Position numbers and translations under genes: made by a program. Shown here piece by piece: positions 1 through 8,023 of a stretch of DNA of 64,000 bases (position 1 is the stretch's first letter; every line of letters starts with the position of its first letter). The notes beneath the pieces are model-generated. The model was not told the origin of the DNA, searched no databases, and saw only the letters and a list, made by a program, of their open reading frames with translations. Origin of the DNA: Pedobacter nyackensis (lineage in GTDB: Bacteria > Bacteroidota > Bacteroidia > Sphingobacteriales > Sphingobacteriaceae); contig NZ_FWYB01000013.1 of NCBI RefSeq assembly GCF_900176505.1, positions 62,001 to 126,000 on the forward strand, in the 5' to 3' direction.

Positions 1-1154
1 TGTTCTTTATCCGTCGAACTATATTTCTGATAACCGGCAACAGGGAAACGTTTTTTCCGTATCGCATCAAGTTCGTCACACGCTTTGGTTAAGTCATTCA
101 CCCTCGCGGCGGCCTCGGCGATTATTAACCGCATTTCAGCCACCGAAATTCCCCAATTAATATAGCCGCCTGCAATTGCACCAGCATGCCAAAATGTAGT
201 TCTGCCTCTCACAGTAAAACTAAAGTCTCCAAGAAGACGATAGTAGAGCTTTAAACGCAGGTCTGTTTTATCAAAAGATTTCAAAAAATCAAGTGTGGGA
301 ATTTCACTGCCCAAATAGGAAATTCCGCCAAGTCTTGCATAAATAGCATCCGACCTTTTGATGAGGTGTGGAATACCTTTTGCATCGGCTAAAGGGGTAT
401 AATCTAAGATGATATTGGGGCCATTATTCAGTGCCAACTGTGCACTTTCACTTGCTTTTGCATAATTCCCCATATACAGGTATGTTCTTGCAAGCACACC
501 ATATGCGCTTGAAACACTACCACGGAAACGATTTATATTATTATTTATTGGCAAATCCGGAATTGCGGCAGTGATATCGCCTACGATACGATCATAAATT
601 TGCTGTACTGTACTTCGGTCGGGTACTGGCTCAGTGACATCGATAGATGTCACAAAAGGTACGGCAAGATCCTGGCTTGCTGTGGCTGGGTTGTATGCCT
701 TTCCATACAAATTTACCAGACCAAGGTATTCAAAGGCCCTGCCCAGTAAAGCTTCTGCTTTCAGCTTTTTCCGTTCCTGATCCGTTCCTCCTGTAGCCGC
801 ATCAATACCGGTAATCAGAGTATTATATAAGTAAATAGCCTTGTAGTAATTCTGCCACAAAGCAGCGTTTCCGGGAGCCTCCACTATAAACTGCGCCTGC
901 CAGGTGTACACTCGATCTTCAGTACTGGTTAATGCAGTCGAAATAACAGGTTTGTCATTTTGATCAGATAGCAGGTTTAAGTCTGAAGGAAAAGATGTTT
1001 CAAGTTCAGTATTGTTCAACCATAAATCATAGTCTCTCACTGTTCTTAACATTTGCACCCCTTTGGGCGTTACATCCAGGTATTTATTACAGGACATCAA
1101 TAGCAGGCCAAACAAAGCCATTACTGTCAGTCGATGATGTATATTTTGTTTCAT
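1..1154 (-). CDS. RagB/SusD family nutrient-uptake outer-membrane lipoprotein (C-terminus cut by window edge)
   Basis: I translated this from the minus strand; the frame stays open to base 1, so the C-terminus lies outside the window. The start MKQNIHHRLTV is followed by a hydrophobic stretch and a lipobox LLLMSC (Cys about residue 22), then NKYLDVTPKG, the typical start of mature SusD proteins. About 384 residues are visible, including the alpha-helical TPR-like part (for example LLGRAFEYLGLVNLYGKAY). SusD lipoproteins sit on the outer membrane as the lid over the partner SusC channel. The partner SusC starts upstream and ends 28 bases before this gene, so the two are almost certainly co-transcribed. 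The substrate cannot be told from the sequence. Confidence 0.93.
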   Translation of the reverse strand, partial: MKQNIHHRLTVMALFGLLLMSCNKYLDVTPKGVQMLRTVRDYDLWLNNTELETSFPSDLNLLSDQNDKPVISTALTSTEDRVYTWQAQFIVEAPGNAALWQNYYKAIYLYNTLITGIDAATGGTDQERKKLKAEALLGRAFEYLGLVNLYGKAYNPATASQDLAVPFVTSIDVTEPVPDRSTVQQIYDRIVGDITAAIPDLPINNNINRFRGSVSSAYGVLARTYLYMGNYAKASESAQLALNNGPNIILDYTPLADAKGIPHLIKRSDAIYARLGGISYLGSEIPTLDFLKSFDKTDLRLKLYYRLLGDFSFTVRGRTTFWHAGAIAGGYINWGISVAEMRLIIAEAAARVNDLTKACDELDAIRKKRFPVAGYQKYSSTDKE

Positions 1155-1182
1155 TGCCTTAAATTTTATCATTTGAAAAAAA

Positions 1183-4100
1183 TTAGAAATTAACATTTAG
1201 CGCCATCGTATAGGTAGGCGTTAGATAAGATTTTTCATAACTACGTGTAGCAGCACTGTAGTTTTCCTTGTTCATCGCCACAGTATAAAGGTTTGAAGCT
1301 TGCGCCCTGATTTCAAGGTTAGAAAGTCCTGCTTTTTTCAAAAGCTGGGTACCCCTCAGACTATAGGCAGCCGTAAGATCGCCAAGTGTAACATAGGCCC
1401 CGTTTAAATTGAACCGATCAGTAGCCTGCATGTAATTATTATAGTTACGATACTTTAATGCAGGAAGTACACCCGGTATATTTTCGTCTCCTGCCACTCT
1501 CCAATAATTGCCAGCGCCTTTCAGTGGGCGGGTTACGGAAGGATCCAATATTGGTATTTTTACACTGAAACCACCGAAATAATTGAGCATTGCGTAAACG
1601 TAAAAATTTCCAATATCTACCCTATTGCTTAAACCCAGGTTATAAGCAGGAATTGAAGGACCTACGTAATCGACATCATCTAATCCCGCATCATTCACAT
1701 AAAAGTTCTTGGTATTACCATCTTTATCATAAATTAAAGCCTCTCCTTTACTGTCTACTCCGGCATAGCGATAGTTAAAAATAGCTCCGACAGCATAACC
1801 TTTCAGGTAACTGGTCCTGCCACCCGTAGCATACATAAAGGATCTGGCATTAGGCAGGATACTCGCATTGTGAACCTTTAATATTTTGCTCTTGTTATGT
1901 GAAAAAACAAACCCTGTATTCCAATTAAATGTCCTGCGATTCATCCAGTCAGCATGCAAACTAATTTCCAGACCATTATTCCGGATCGAACTCTCATTGA
2001 TAATCGCTGAATTTATACCTTTAGTTGGATCAATTAGATTACTCGCCAGTAGTTCCTTACTTTTTTTAATGTAATAATCTATATTGCCCGTAATATTTTT
2101 GAATATCCGGTAATCCATACCAATATTTAAATTGTAGGTTTGTTCCCAACGGATCCTGCTATTTGCCGGTGATAAAAGAGAAAGCATGGCTTGCGTATTG
2201 TCAAACTGATTTAACCCCGCTTTGGCAATCACTTCAGGCAGCGCATTTTTCGCGACATTTCCATTAAATCCCAGAGCCGATCTGATTTTAAAGGAATTGA
2301 TCCATTCTTGGTTCTGAATAAATTTTTCTCTATCAATATTCCATCCAGCTCCGATAGACCAGGCAGGTTTATAACGGTTTTTCGGGTCGGAGCCAAACAA
2401 GTTAGATTGATCAATACGTGCACTTCCGGTCAGCGAATATTTATTCCTAAAAGAATAAACCGCGTTGAAATAAGCTGAAAGAAAGCGGTCTTCGTCATAA
2501 GTCTGTGCAAATAAGCCGTCATAGGAAATAGCTGGATTCGATTTTGCGTAAGGGGTAACAAAAGCCGTATTTTGTATGGTAATATAATTTACAGGCCTTT
2601 GCAGTAAGGTTTCATCGCTGTAACCAAAGTTACCGCTCGAATTCGATTTATTTAGTACACGTCTTACTTCTGAACCAAATATCAGGTTAAGCGAATGATC
2701 TTCAGTGATTCGCTTATTATAGTTGACTTGAGCGCGAATGGTATAACTTTCGGTACTTGCCGCAATTTGGCTTAAATAGCTTCCTTTAGGCAAATTATAA
2801 ATCAATCCATTCGTTCCACTTTCTGTATAACGGTTAACGAATTGCCTTACCTGGGTCGAATTTTCACTAGCCAAATGCCTGGTATCTGTACGTGCAGTTT
2901 CGTATACTGCTCCAAGGTTAATATTTAGGCCTTGTCCCAAGTCATAACGAAAATTTGTGGTCACTCTGTTATTGACCGTATGGATGCGATCGCTAACCTC
3001 ATTAATATCTCTTACAGGATAATTCATGTTGTCAAATAACCCCAAAGACATAATCATTTTATTATAAAACGGATTCATGTAAGAGCCTGAAAATATAGGC
3101 ATAGGATTCCCATTCTCGTCCTGCAAACGCTCATAGGTATAGAGGTTGTTGATTTTTGGTATAGGAACTGAATTTGATTTTGATTCTTGAAAATTAGTAT
3201 TTAACTCCATCGAAAATCGTTTTGAAAACTTTAGGTTCAAACGACCTGACAGTCCAAAACGATTATTACCATTTTTAATTTGTGATAAGTCGCTATCGTT
3301 ATAATTAGCAGTGATGTAATAAAGTACATTCTCCGTGCCACCTGAAAAATCTAAATTATAAGTTTGAGTAGCTGCCGTTTGCAAAAACAAACGCCCATAC
3401 TCTGCGGCGTTGTCATAATTTCCAAGTTTGGTAAATTGTCTGTCTGCTTCTTCTTTAGTAATTACACCTGCTGCTTGCTGCGCCATGATGTTTACGGGAG
3501 GAGTAAAGATACTTATACTTCCTGCAGCGACATTGTTCATCAAAAGCCAGGATAATAAGGCCGATGTTCCATTGGTTTCTTTGGCAAAATTAACAGCTAT
3601 ATTTGCCCCATCCTTATCCCAACGATAACGCTCATAATTCTCTTTGGGTGTGAGACTGAGTGTAGAACGAAAACCGATACTTGTTTTACCCACTTTGGCT
3701 TTTTTTCTTTCGATGACAATGACACCGTTAGAAGCTCGCACACCATAAATAGCTGAAGCTGCAGCATCCTTTAGAACCGTGACAGATTCAATTTCGTTCG
3801 GATTAATCGTAGCCAGGGAAAGTTCAGTAGGATAGCCGTCCATCACAATCAATGGTTGCTTACTTCCATTAATGGTAGAAATCCCCCTGATCTGAAAAAG
3901 ACTATTCCCTTCAAATTCGATATCGTTGTTAATCAGCAAACCAGGAATTTTACTCTGTAATCCCGTTAAAAAGTCAGTAGTATTGATACGGCTATCATAT
4001 TCTTTATGTCCAATAACTGAAGCTGCACCAGTGCTTTGTTCCAGTTTGATCTGCTGGTAACCGGTAGAGATGGTCACCTCATCCAGCTTACTTTCAACAG

Positions 4101-4710
4101 GCTCAAGCTTCACGTCAATGGTTCTTTTGCTACCAATAACTACTTCTTTAACAGCATATCCTAGATAACGAAATATAAGGGTATCCTCATCATCTACACT
4201 CATCAATACATAATGTCCATCTTTATCCGTTTTGGTGGCGGTAGCACTTTTTCCCTTTACTATAATCGTTACCCCCGGGATTGGTTTGCCCTTCTCGTCC
4301 CTAACCGTTCCTTCTATTCTAACAGGCACATGTTTTTCAAGCGGTGCTGAAATTATTCTGGCGGTAATGACTACAGAATTATTGACCACCTTGTATTGAA
4401 AAGGCTGTCCCACAAGGCTTTCCTCTAGCACAGCTGCAAGACTAGCATTTTTCACGTTCAGAGAAACAGGCGGTAACTTCCTGATCAGGTCATTGTTGTA
4501 AAAGAAATCATATCCGGCTTGCTTCTGGATTTCCTTAAAAACCCTTTCCAGCGTAATTTGCTTATTGGTTATGGTAATCTGGGCACGTGAGGTTGCGTTA
4601 ACTTGTAATAAGCCAAAAAAAATCAGCAAAGTGGTGAGCTTCATAGTCAACAGTATTTTATAGGCATAGGGCTTCATCCCATGCTTTATAGCATGTAAAA
4701 TTTCATACAT
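1183..4710 (-). CDS. SusC/RagA TonB-dependent outer-membrane receptor with STN domain (system 1)
   Basis: TonB-dependent transporter of 1175 residues that imports a ligand delivered by the SusD lipoprotein. Visible order: signal peptide from the internal Met23 (MKLTTLLIFFGLLQVNA), STN domain about residues 50-115 (GYDFFYNNDLI), carboxypeptidase-regulatory-like beta-sandwich about 131-203 (GTVRDEKGKPIPGVTI), a TonB-box-like DEVTISTGYQ near 210, plug to about 335 (LKDAAASAIYGVRASNGVIVI), then the barrel ending in an aromatic residue (NVNF). The STN domain is the part that contacts FecR and makes the receptor a signal transducer. The start is ambiguous: ATG at 4710 gives a 22-residue extension before the signal peptide, and translation may really begin at Met12 or Met23. 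It lies downstream of sigma and FecR and upstream of susD. Confidence 0.96.
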   Translation of the reverse strand: MYEILHAIKHGMKPYAYKILLTMKLTTLLIFFGLLQVNATSRAQITITNKQITLERVFKEIQKQAGYDFFYNNDLIRKLPPVSLNVKNASLAAVLEESLVGQPFQYKVVNNSVVITARIISAPLEKHVPVRIEGTVRDEKGKPIPGVTIIVKGKSATATKTDKDGHYVLMSVDDEDTLIFRYLGYAVKEVVIGSKRTIDVKLEPVESKLDEVTISTGYQQIKLEQSTGAASVIGHKEYDSRINTTDFLTGLQSKIPGLLINNDIEFEGNSLFQIRGISTINGSKQPLIVMDGYPTELSLATINPNEIESVTVLKDAAASAIYGVRASNGVIVIERKKAKVGKTSIGFRSTLSLTPKENYERYRWDKDGANIAVNFAKETNGTSALLSWLLMNNVAAGSISIFTPPVNIMAQQAAGVITKEEADRQFTKLGNYDNAAEYGRLFLQTAATQTYNLDFSGGTENVLYYITANYNDSDLSQIKNGNNRFGLSGRLNLKFSKRFSMELNTNFQESKSNSVPIPKINNLYTYERLQDENGNPMPIFSGSYMNPFYNKMIMSLGLFDNMNYPVRDINEVSDRIHTVNNRVTTNFRYDLGQGLNINLGAVYETARTDTRHLASENSTQVRQFVNRYTESGTNGLIYNLPKGSYLSQIAASTESYTIRAQVNYNKRITEDHSLNLIFGSEVRRVLNKSNSSGNFGYSDETLLQRPVNYITIQNTAFVTPYAKSNPAISYDGLFAQTYDEDRFLSAYFNAVYSFRNKYSLTGSARIDQSNLFGSDPKNRYKPAWSIGAGWNIDREKFIQNQEWINSFKIRSALGFNGNVAKNALPEVIAKAGLNQFDNTQAMLSLLSPANSRIRWEQTYNLNIGMDYRIFKNITGNIDYYIKKSKELLASNLIDPTKGINSAIINESSIRNNGLEISLHADWMNRRTFNWNTGFVFSHNKSKILKVHNASILPNARSFMYATGGRTSYLKGYAVGAIFNYRYAGVDSKGEALIYDKDGNTKNFYVNDAGLDDVDYVGPSIPAYNLGLSNRVDIGNFYVYAMLNYFGGFSVKIPILDPSVTRPLKGAGNYWRVAGDENIPGVLPALKYRNYNNYMQATDRFNLNGAYVTLGDLTAAYSLRGTQLLKKAGLSNLEIRAQASNLYTVAMNKENYSAATRSYEKSYLTPTYTMALNVNF

Positions 4711-4718
4711 TTGTTATT

Positions 4719-4807
4719 AGGTTTAGTGTGATTGATAATTGTTTACGAGCAATAATTAATAATGAAACCTAATTGATCAGGGGCGGTTCGAACGCCTCTG
4801 ATTTTTT
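4719..4807 (+). ncRNA. Predicted cis-antisense small RNA opposite the system 1 SusC leader
   Basis: On the plus strand a TAnnTTTG element (TACATTTG, 4706-4713) overlaps the SusC start, and 63 bases after it comes a strong hairpin with a T-run (4776-4807). A transcript from about 4719 to 4807 would be about 89 nt and complementary to the SusC mRNA leader. A clear -33 TTTG element is not present (GCTT at the expected spacing). The position matches DonS-type antisense RNAs of Bacteroides PULs; the existence of this RNA is inference from promoter-like and terminator-like sequence. Confidence 0.42.
4776..4807 (+). terminator. Rho-independent terminator reading antisense in the FecR-SusC gap (system 1)
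   Basis: Ten-base-pair stem ATCAGGGGCG / CGCCTCTGAT with loop GTTCGAA, followed by six T (4802-4807) on the plus strand. One pair is G-U on the plus strand but C/A on the minus strand, so the hairpin is better in plus-strand RNA. No annotated plus-strand gene lies upstream of it, which is why a small antisense RNA is proposed. Confidence 0.7.
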
Positions 4808-4831
4808 AAAGCTTCATGTGTGGGACAGGGA

Positions 4832-5980
4832 TTAAGTCTTTACAATAAGCTTCCTCCCTTCCATCTTAAACCTTACGTTTCCGGTTGCTTCCATAATTTC
4901 GAGCGCTATTTTTATACCTTTTGAACGGGAAATCATCCCGTTAAACTTTTTATTTGAAGGCTTCCCAACAAATACCACTTCGACATCATACCAGCGGGAA
5001 ATCTGTCGCATTACACTTTCCAGATTTTCATCGTTAAACTGGAAATATCCGTTCTTCCAGGCTACTGCTTCATCAGCATCGACAGTTTGCTGTCCGGAAA
5101 GTACTCCATTACTATTCAGACTCTCCTGCATTGGCTTTAATACCATTTTATTTTTAACTGTCGATACCATGATTGATCCTTCTAACAGCGTCGTTTTTGT
5201 AAATGGTTCATCATCATATCCATTCACGTTAAAATGTGTACCTAACACTTCCACTATCTGTCCTTTGCTTTTTACTTTAAAAGGATGACTGCGGTCTTTT
5301 GCTACTTCGAAGTAAGCTTCACCTTCCAACTCTACCACTCTTTGTTCTTTTGAGTATGCCACAGGATAACGTAATGTGGATGCTGAATTTAGCCAGACTC
5401 TCGTTCCATCAGACAAGTTAACCCTATAAGTTCCGCCCCTGGGTGTTTCAATCTTATTGAACTCCAGTTGGGTTCCATTTAATGCGGACTTTAATTTTTC
5501 ATAGCTAATAATGCCATTGGCAGCATTAGACACAGCAATATTTGCCTCCTTACTAATGAGACCATGGGCCGTATCCAGAATTATCCTTTTACCATCGGCT
5601 AGGGTTAATATAGCTTTGTTTCCTCCCGGGACAACAACCGCTTGTTTAGCTAAATCCTTTTGCGAACTGTTCAGGAAATAAAAACCAGCAGCAACCGAGC
5701 CAATTAAAATTATCGAAGCGGCAATCCTGGTTATCCATAAACGAATATTGGCCCTTGCCGGAGGGATTAGCTGCTGATTAATATTTTCTATCATTTGTTC
5801 TCTCAACAGATTTACTCCTTCTGTATCCATTGGAGTAGCCTCTGACTGCTGAAACTGACGATAAATTACATTATATCTCCTGATTTCCTCATCAGTCGCA
5901 GCACCTTCACTAATCCGTGATGCCAGATTAAGAATTTCTGTTTTGTCAAGATGTATTTTCCCCATATACATACAAGTCAC
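4832..5980 (-). CDS. FecR-family anti-sigma factor (system 1)
   Basis: Inner-membrane regulator that holds the neighbouring ECF sigma factor inactive until the SusC STN domain signals. It has 382 residues: a short cytoplasmic N-terminal region, one membrane helix about residues 81-104 (IAASIILIGSVAAGFYFL), the FecR periplasmic domain from about 180 to 280 (TPRGGTYRVNLSDGTRVWLN and LEGEAYFEV are hallmark strings), and a C-terminal DUF4974 domain (FQFNDENLESVMRQISRWYD). The reading frame begins at 5980 (MTCMYMGK), but Met6 (MGKIHLDK, base 5965) is a likely alternative start. It follows the sigma gene by about 54 bases and precedes susC by 121 bases. Confidence 0.93.
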   Translation of the reverse strand: MTCMYMGKIHLDKTEILNLASRISEGAATDEEIRRYNVIYRQFQQSEATPMDTEGVNLLREQMIENINQQLIPPARANIRLWITRIAASIILIGSVAAGFYFLNSSQKDLAKQAVVVPGGNKAILTLADGKRIILDTAHGLISKEANIAVSNAANGIISYEKLKSALNGTQLEFNKIETPRGGTYRVNLSDGTRVWLNSASTLRYPVAYSKEQRVVELEGEAYFEVAKDRSHPFKVKSKGQIVEVLGTHFNVNGYDDEPFTKTTLLEGSIMVSTVKNKMVLKPMQESLNSNGVLSGQQTVDADEAVAWKNGYFQFNDENLESVMRQISRWYDVEVVFVGKPSNKKFNGMISRSKGIKIALEIMEATGNVRFKMEGRKLIVKT

Positions 5981-6034
5981 TTCAAAACAGCATACCCCCC
6001 AAAAAAAATAAATACTTTTTTTATTTAAAGAGAA

Positions 6035-6598
6035 TTACACCAAAAAACAATAGAAATATAGATTACCTAATGCCTTTTTTAATCTTTTTAAAGCAATGGT
6101 CATCTGGTTTTCTACCGTTTTTTCCGAAATATCAAGCTTTAACGCAATTTCTTTATTACTTAAATGCTCGTTTCTACTTAAAAAGAATATTTCCCGACAC
6201 TTTGGAGGTAAAGAAGAGGTAGCCTGATGGATAAACTGTTTCAATTGTAACAATTCGAGCTGATCATCAGGGTAATAATAATCCAGATTTACTTTTTGTG
6301 CCTCCGTAAAAAACACTTCTTTCACTTTTTCATGTCGAATGCTGTTAGCCACTTTATATTTAACAGCATTCATCAGGTATGATTTTAAAGAAGTAATCTC
6401 AATGTGATAGCGATGTTCCCAAAATTTGATAAAAATTTCTTGTACCAGGTCGCGCGTTAAGTCATTGTCTTTCAAAATGAAAAAACCTGCCTGGTACATA
6501 TGTCGCCAGTAACGATGATAAATTTCTTCAAAAGCCTCCCTACTGTCTTGCTTTAAGAAAGACTGTAGCTCCAGATCAGTAGCGGAACTTAAACTCAT
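6035..6598 (-). CDS. RNA polymerase ECF-type sigma-70 factor (system 1)
   Basis: Directs RNA polymerase to the SusC/SusD promoter and probably its own. I chose Met at 6598 (MSLSSATDLELQSFLKQ), giving 187 residues, because the upstream in-frame extension (MAVLRLLFVWGDGC) has no sigma-like sequence. Sigma region 2 is visible around YHRYWRHMYQAGFFILKDND and DLVQEIFIKFWEHR, and region 4 around LPPKCREIFFLSRNEHLSNKE with the helix-turn-helix LDISEKTVENQMTIALKRLK. First gene of the minus-strand sigma-FecR-SusC-SusD set. The 149-base gap to the divergent plus-strand gene should hold its promoter; I see no convincing -33/-7 pair. Confidence 0.94.
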   Translation of the reverse strand: MSLSSATDLELQSFLKQDSREAFEEIYHRYWRHMYQAGFFILKDNDLTRDLVQEIFIKFWEHRYHIEITSLKSYLMNAVKYKVANSIRHEKVKEVFFTEAQKVNLDYYYPDDQLELLQLKQFIHQATSSLPPKCREIFFLSRNEHLSNKEIALKLDISEKTVENQMTIALKRLKKALGNLYFYCFLV

Positions 6599-6747
6599 AA
6601 GCAGCAAACTTATTGTATTTGAGTTAAACTCGCAATACTTATAAAAAATTGGTTTCAGACATCCATCTCCCCAAACAAACAGCAATCGCAATACCGCCAT
6701 TGTTCCAAAAAAAGTAAATATAAAGGCTTTTTCTTAACTTCGCCCCT

Positions 6748-6963
6748 ATGACAGCAGAAGATTGGGAAGCAGCATTCCACGGCATAGAATTACCAGAAAC
6801 AGCACAGTTAGATACCGGAGTTATAATCACCGATGTTCAGGGATTTTTGGAGAAATCTTTCACCATCTTAAGAGGAGGTAATGCCCGGGTATGCGAACCT
6901 GTGGGCTGGCGATTGCAAAGGCTATTGGATATTGTGAATGCAGCTAATGGAATTAATGAGTAA
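6748..6963 (+). CDS. Small DUF6965-type protein
   Basis: A 71-residue soluble protein of unknown function. The pattern ELxxAFxGIELPxxxQLxxGxxIxDVxxFLexxxxxLR...NxrvcePxxxRLxrLL matches the small DUF6965 family seen in Bacteroidetes genomes; I recognise it by pattern, not by search. No signal peptide, membrane segment or catalytic motif is apparent. Its stop codon overlaps by eight bases the best start of the following oxidoreductase gene (ATG at 6956), so the two are translationally coupled. Divergent from the sigma factor of system 1. Confidence 0.75.
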   Translation: MTAEDWEAAFHGIELPETAQLDTGVIITDVQGFLEKSFTILRGGNARVCEPVGWRLQRLLDIVNAANGINE

Positions 6964-7939
6964 ATCGCTTAATAAGATCATTCGCTGGGGTATTATTGGT
7001 TGTGGCAGCGTTTCGCATCGATTTATGCAGGGATTACAAGAAATACCAGATGCGCAAATGGCAGCAACCTGGTCAAGAAGTCCTGAATCCGTAAAATCTT
7101 TTGTTGATAAATATGGAGGTAAAACCTGCTCGAATATTGATGAGTTGTTGGCAAGCGATATTGATGCGATTTACATAGCCACCCTGCCTGACAGTCATGC
7201 TTTCTATAGCATTGCGGCACTGAAGGCCGGCAAACATGTTTTATGTGAGAAGCCGGCATCTATAAACCTCATTAATTTAGAAGAGGTACTCAAAGTAGCT
7301 AAAGAACAAAACCTTCTGTTTATGGAGGGAATGAAACCCCCATTCTATCCGTTGTACAGGAAAATAAAAGAACATCTACTAACGGACCCAATTGGTGAAA
7401 TAGGATATTTGCGGGCTGGATCTTCTGTAACCGATATCAAGGAAGGCCATCCAAGCTTAAGTCATGAGCTTGCTGGAGGCAGTATCATGGCAATTGGAAT
7501 TTATGAGGCTTTTTTAGCGGTTGACTGGCTTGGCGATACCAAACAAGTTCAGGCGATGGGCAGACTCGGCAGCACAGCGGTTGATATGTTTTCCATTTTT
7601 CAAACTGAACATGAAGGCGGTTACGGACAATTTTATACTGGCTTTGATCTGCATGGTAAAGGCGATGCCCTCATTTGCGGCACCTTAGGAAACATAACTA
7701 TTCACAAAAACTGGTGGAACCCTGCTTTAGCCACCATTGACTATCGGGACGGCCGCATCGTTGAATTGGATATTCCCTTTGCAGCGGGTGGTTTTAATTA
7801 CGAAATAGAGCATTTTTGTCAACTGATCAACAACAACATATTAGAAAGTCCTGTCATCAATCATGATATGTCCAGACAAATGATAGCCATGCTGGATAAA
7901 GTGCGTGCTCATGTAGGATTAAGGTTTAATGGAGAGTGA
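6956..7939 (+). CDS. Gfo/Idh/MocA-family NAD(P)-dependent oxidoreductase
   Basis: Oxidoreductase acting on a sugar, inositol or related polyol; the precise substrate cannot be assigned. The Rossmann motif is GIIGCGSVSHRF near the N-terminus, and the EKP motif of the family is present as CEKPASI (the lysine is the usual catalytic residue). The C-terminal alpha/beta domain carries LSHELAGGSIMAIGIYEA. About 327 residues from ATG 6956 (MSKSLNKIIRWGIIG), the usual family length; earlier in-frame ATGs at 6938 and 6947 would only add a few residues. It is coupled to the small gene before it and is followed by a bidirectional hairpin terminator shared with nrdJ. Confidence 0.92.
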   Translation: MSKSLNKIIRWGIIGCGSVSHRFMQGLQEIPDAQMAATWSRSPESVKSFVDKYGGKTCSNIDELLASDIDAIYIATLPDSHAFYSIAALKAGKHVLCEKPASINLINLEEVLKVAKEQNLLFMEGMKPPFYPLYRKIKEHLLTDPIGEIGYLRAGSSVTDIKEGHPSLSHELAGGSIMAIGIYEAFLAVDWLGDTKQVQAMGRLGSTAVDMFSIFQTEHEGGYGQFYTGFDLHGKGDALICGTLGNITIHKNWWNPALATIDYRDGRIVELDIPFAAGGFNYEIEHFCQLINNNILESPVINHDMSRQMIAMLDKVRAHVGLRFNGE

Positions 7940-7953
7940 GGTAAACTCCAAAG

Positions 7954-7988
7954 AAAAGTACCCCTACCAACTGGAAAGGGTACTTTTT
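7954..7988. terminator. Terminator between convergent genes (oxidoreductase and nrdJ)
   Basis: Perfect ten-base-pair stem AAAAGTACCC / GGGTACTTTT with a 14-base loop, followed by T on the plus strand and by TCTTT on the minus strand. Position between two convergent stop codons supports a role on both strands. Confidence 0.75.
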
Positions 7989-8023
7989 CATAATCTTTAT
8001 TTGAGAAATTTTAGACTTGAGGA

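Noticed and set aside
6639..6830. Minus-strand 63-residue frame overlapping the sigma and DUF6965 region
   Set aside because: Overlaps the supported divergent genes in another frame and has no family resemblance.
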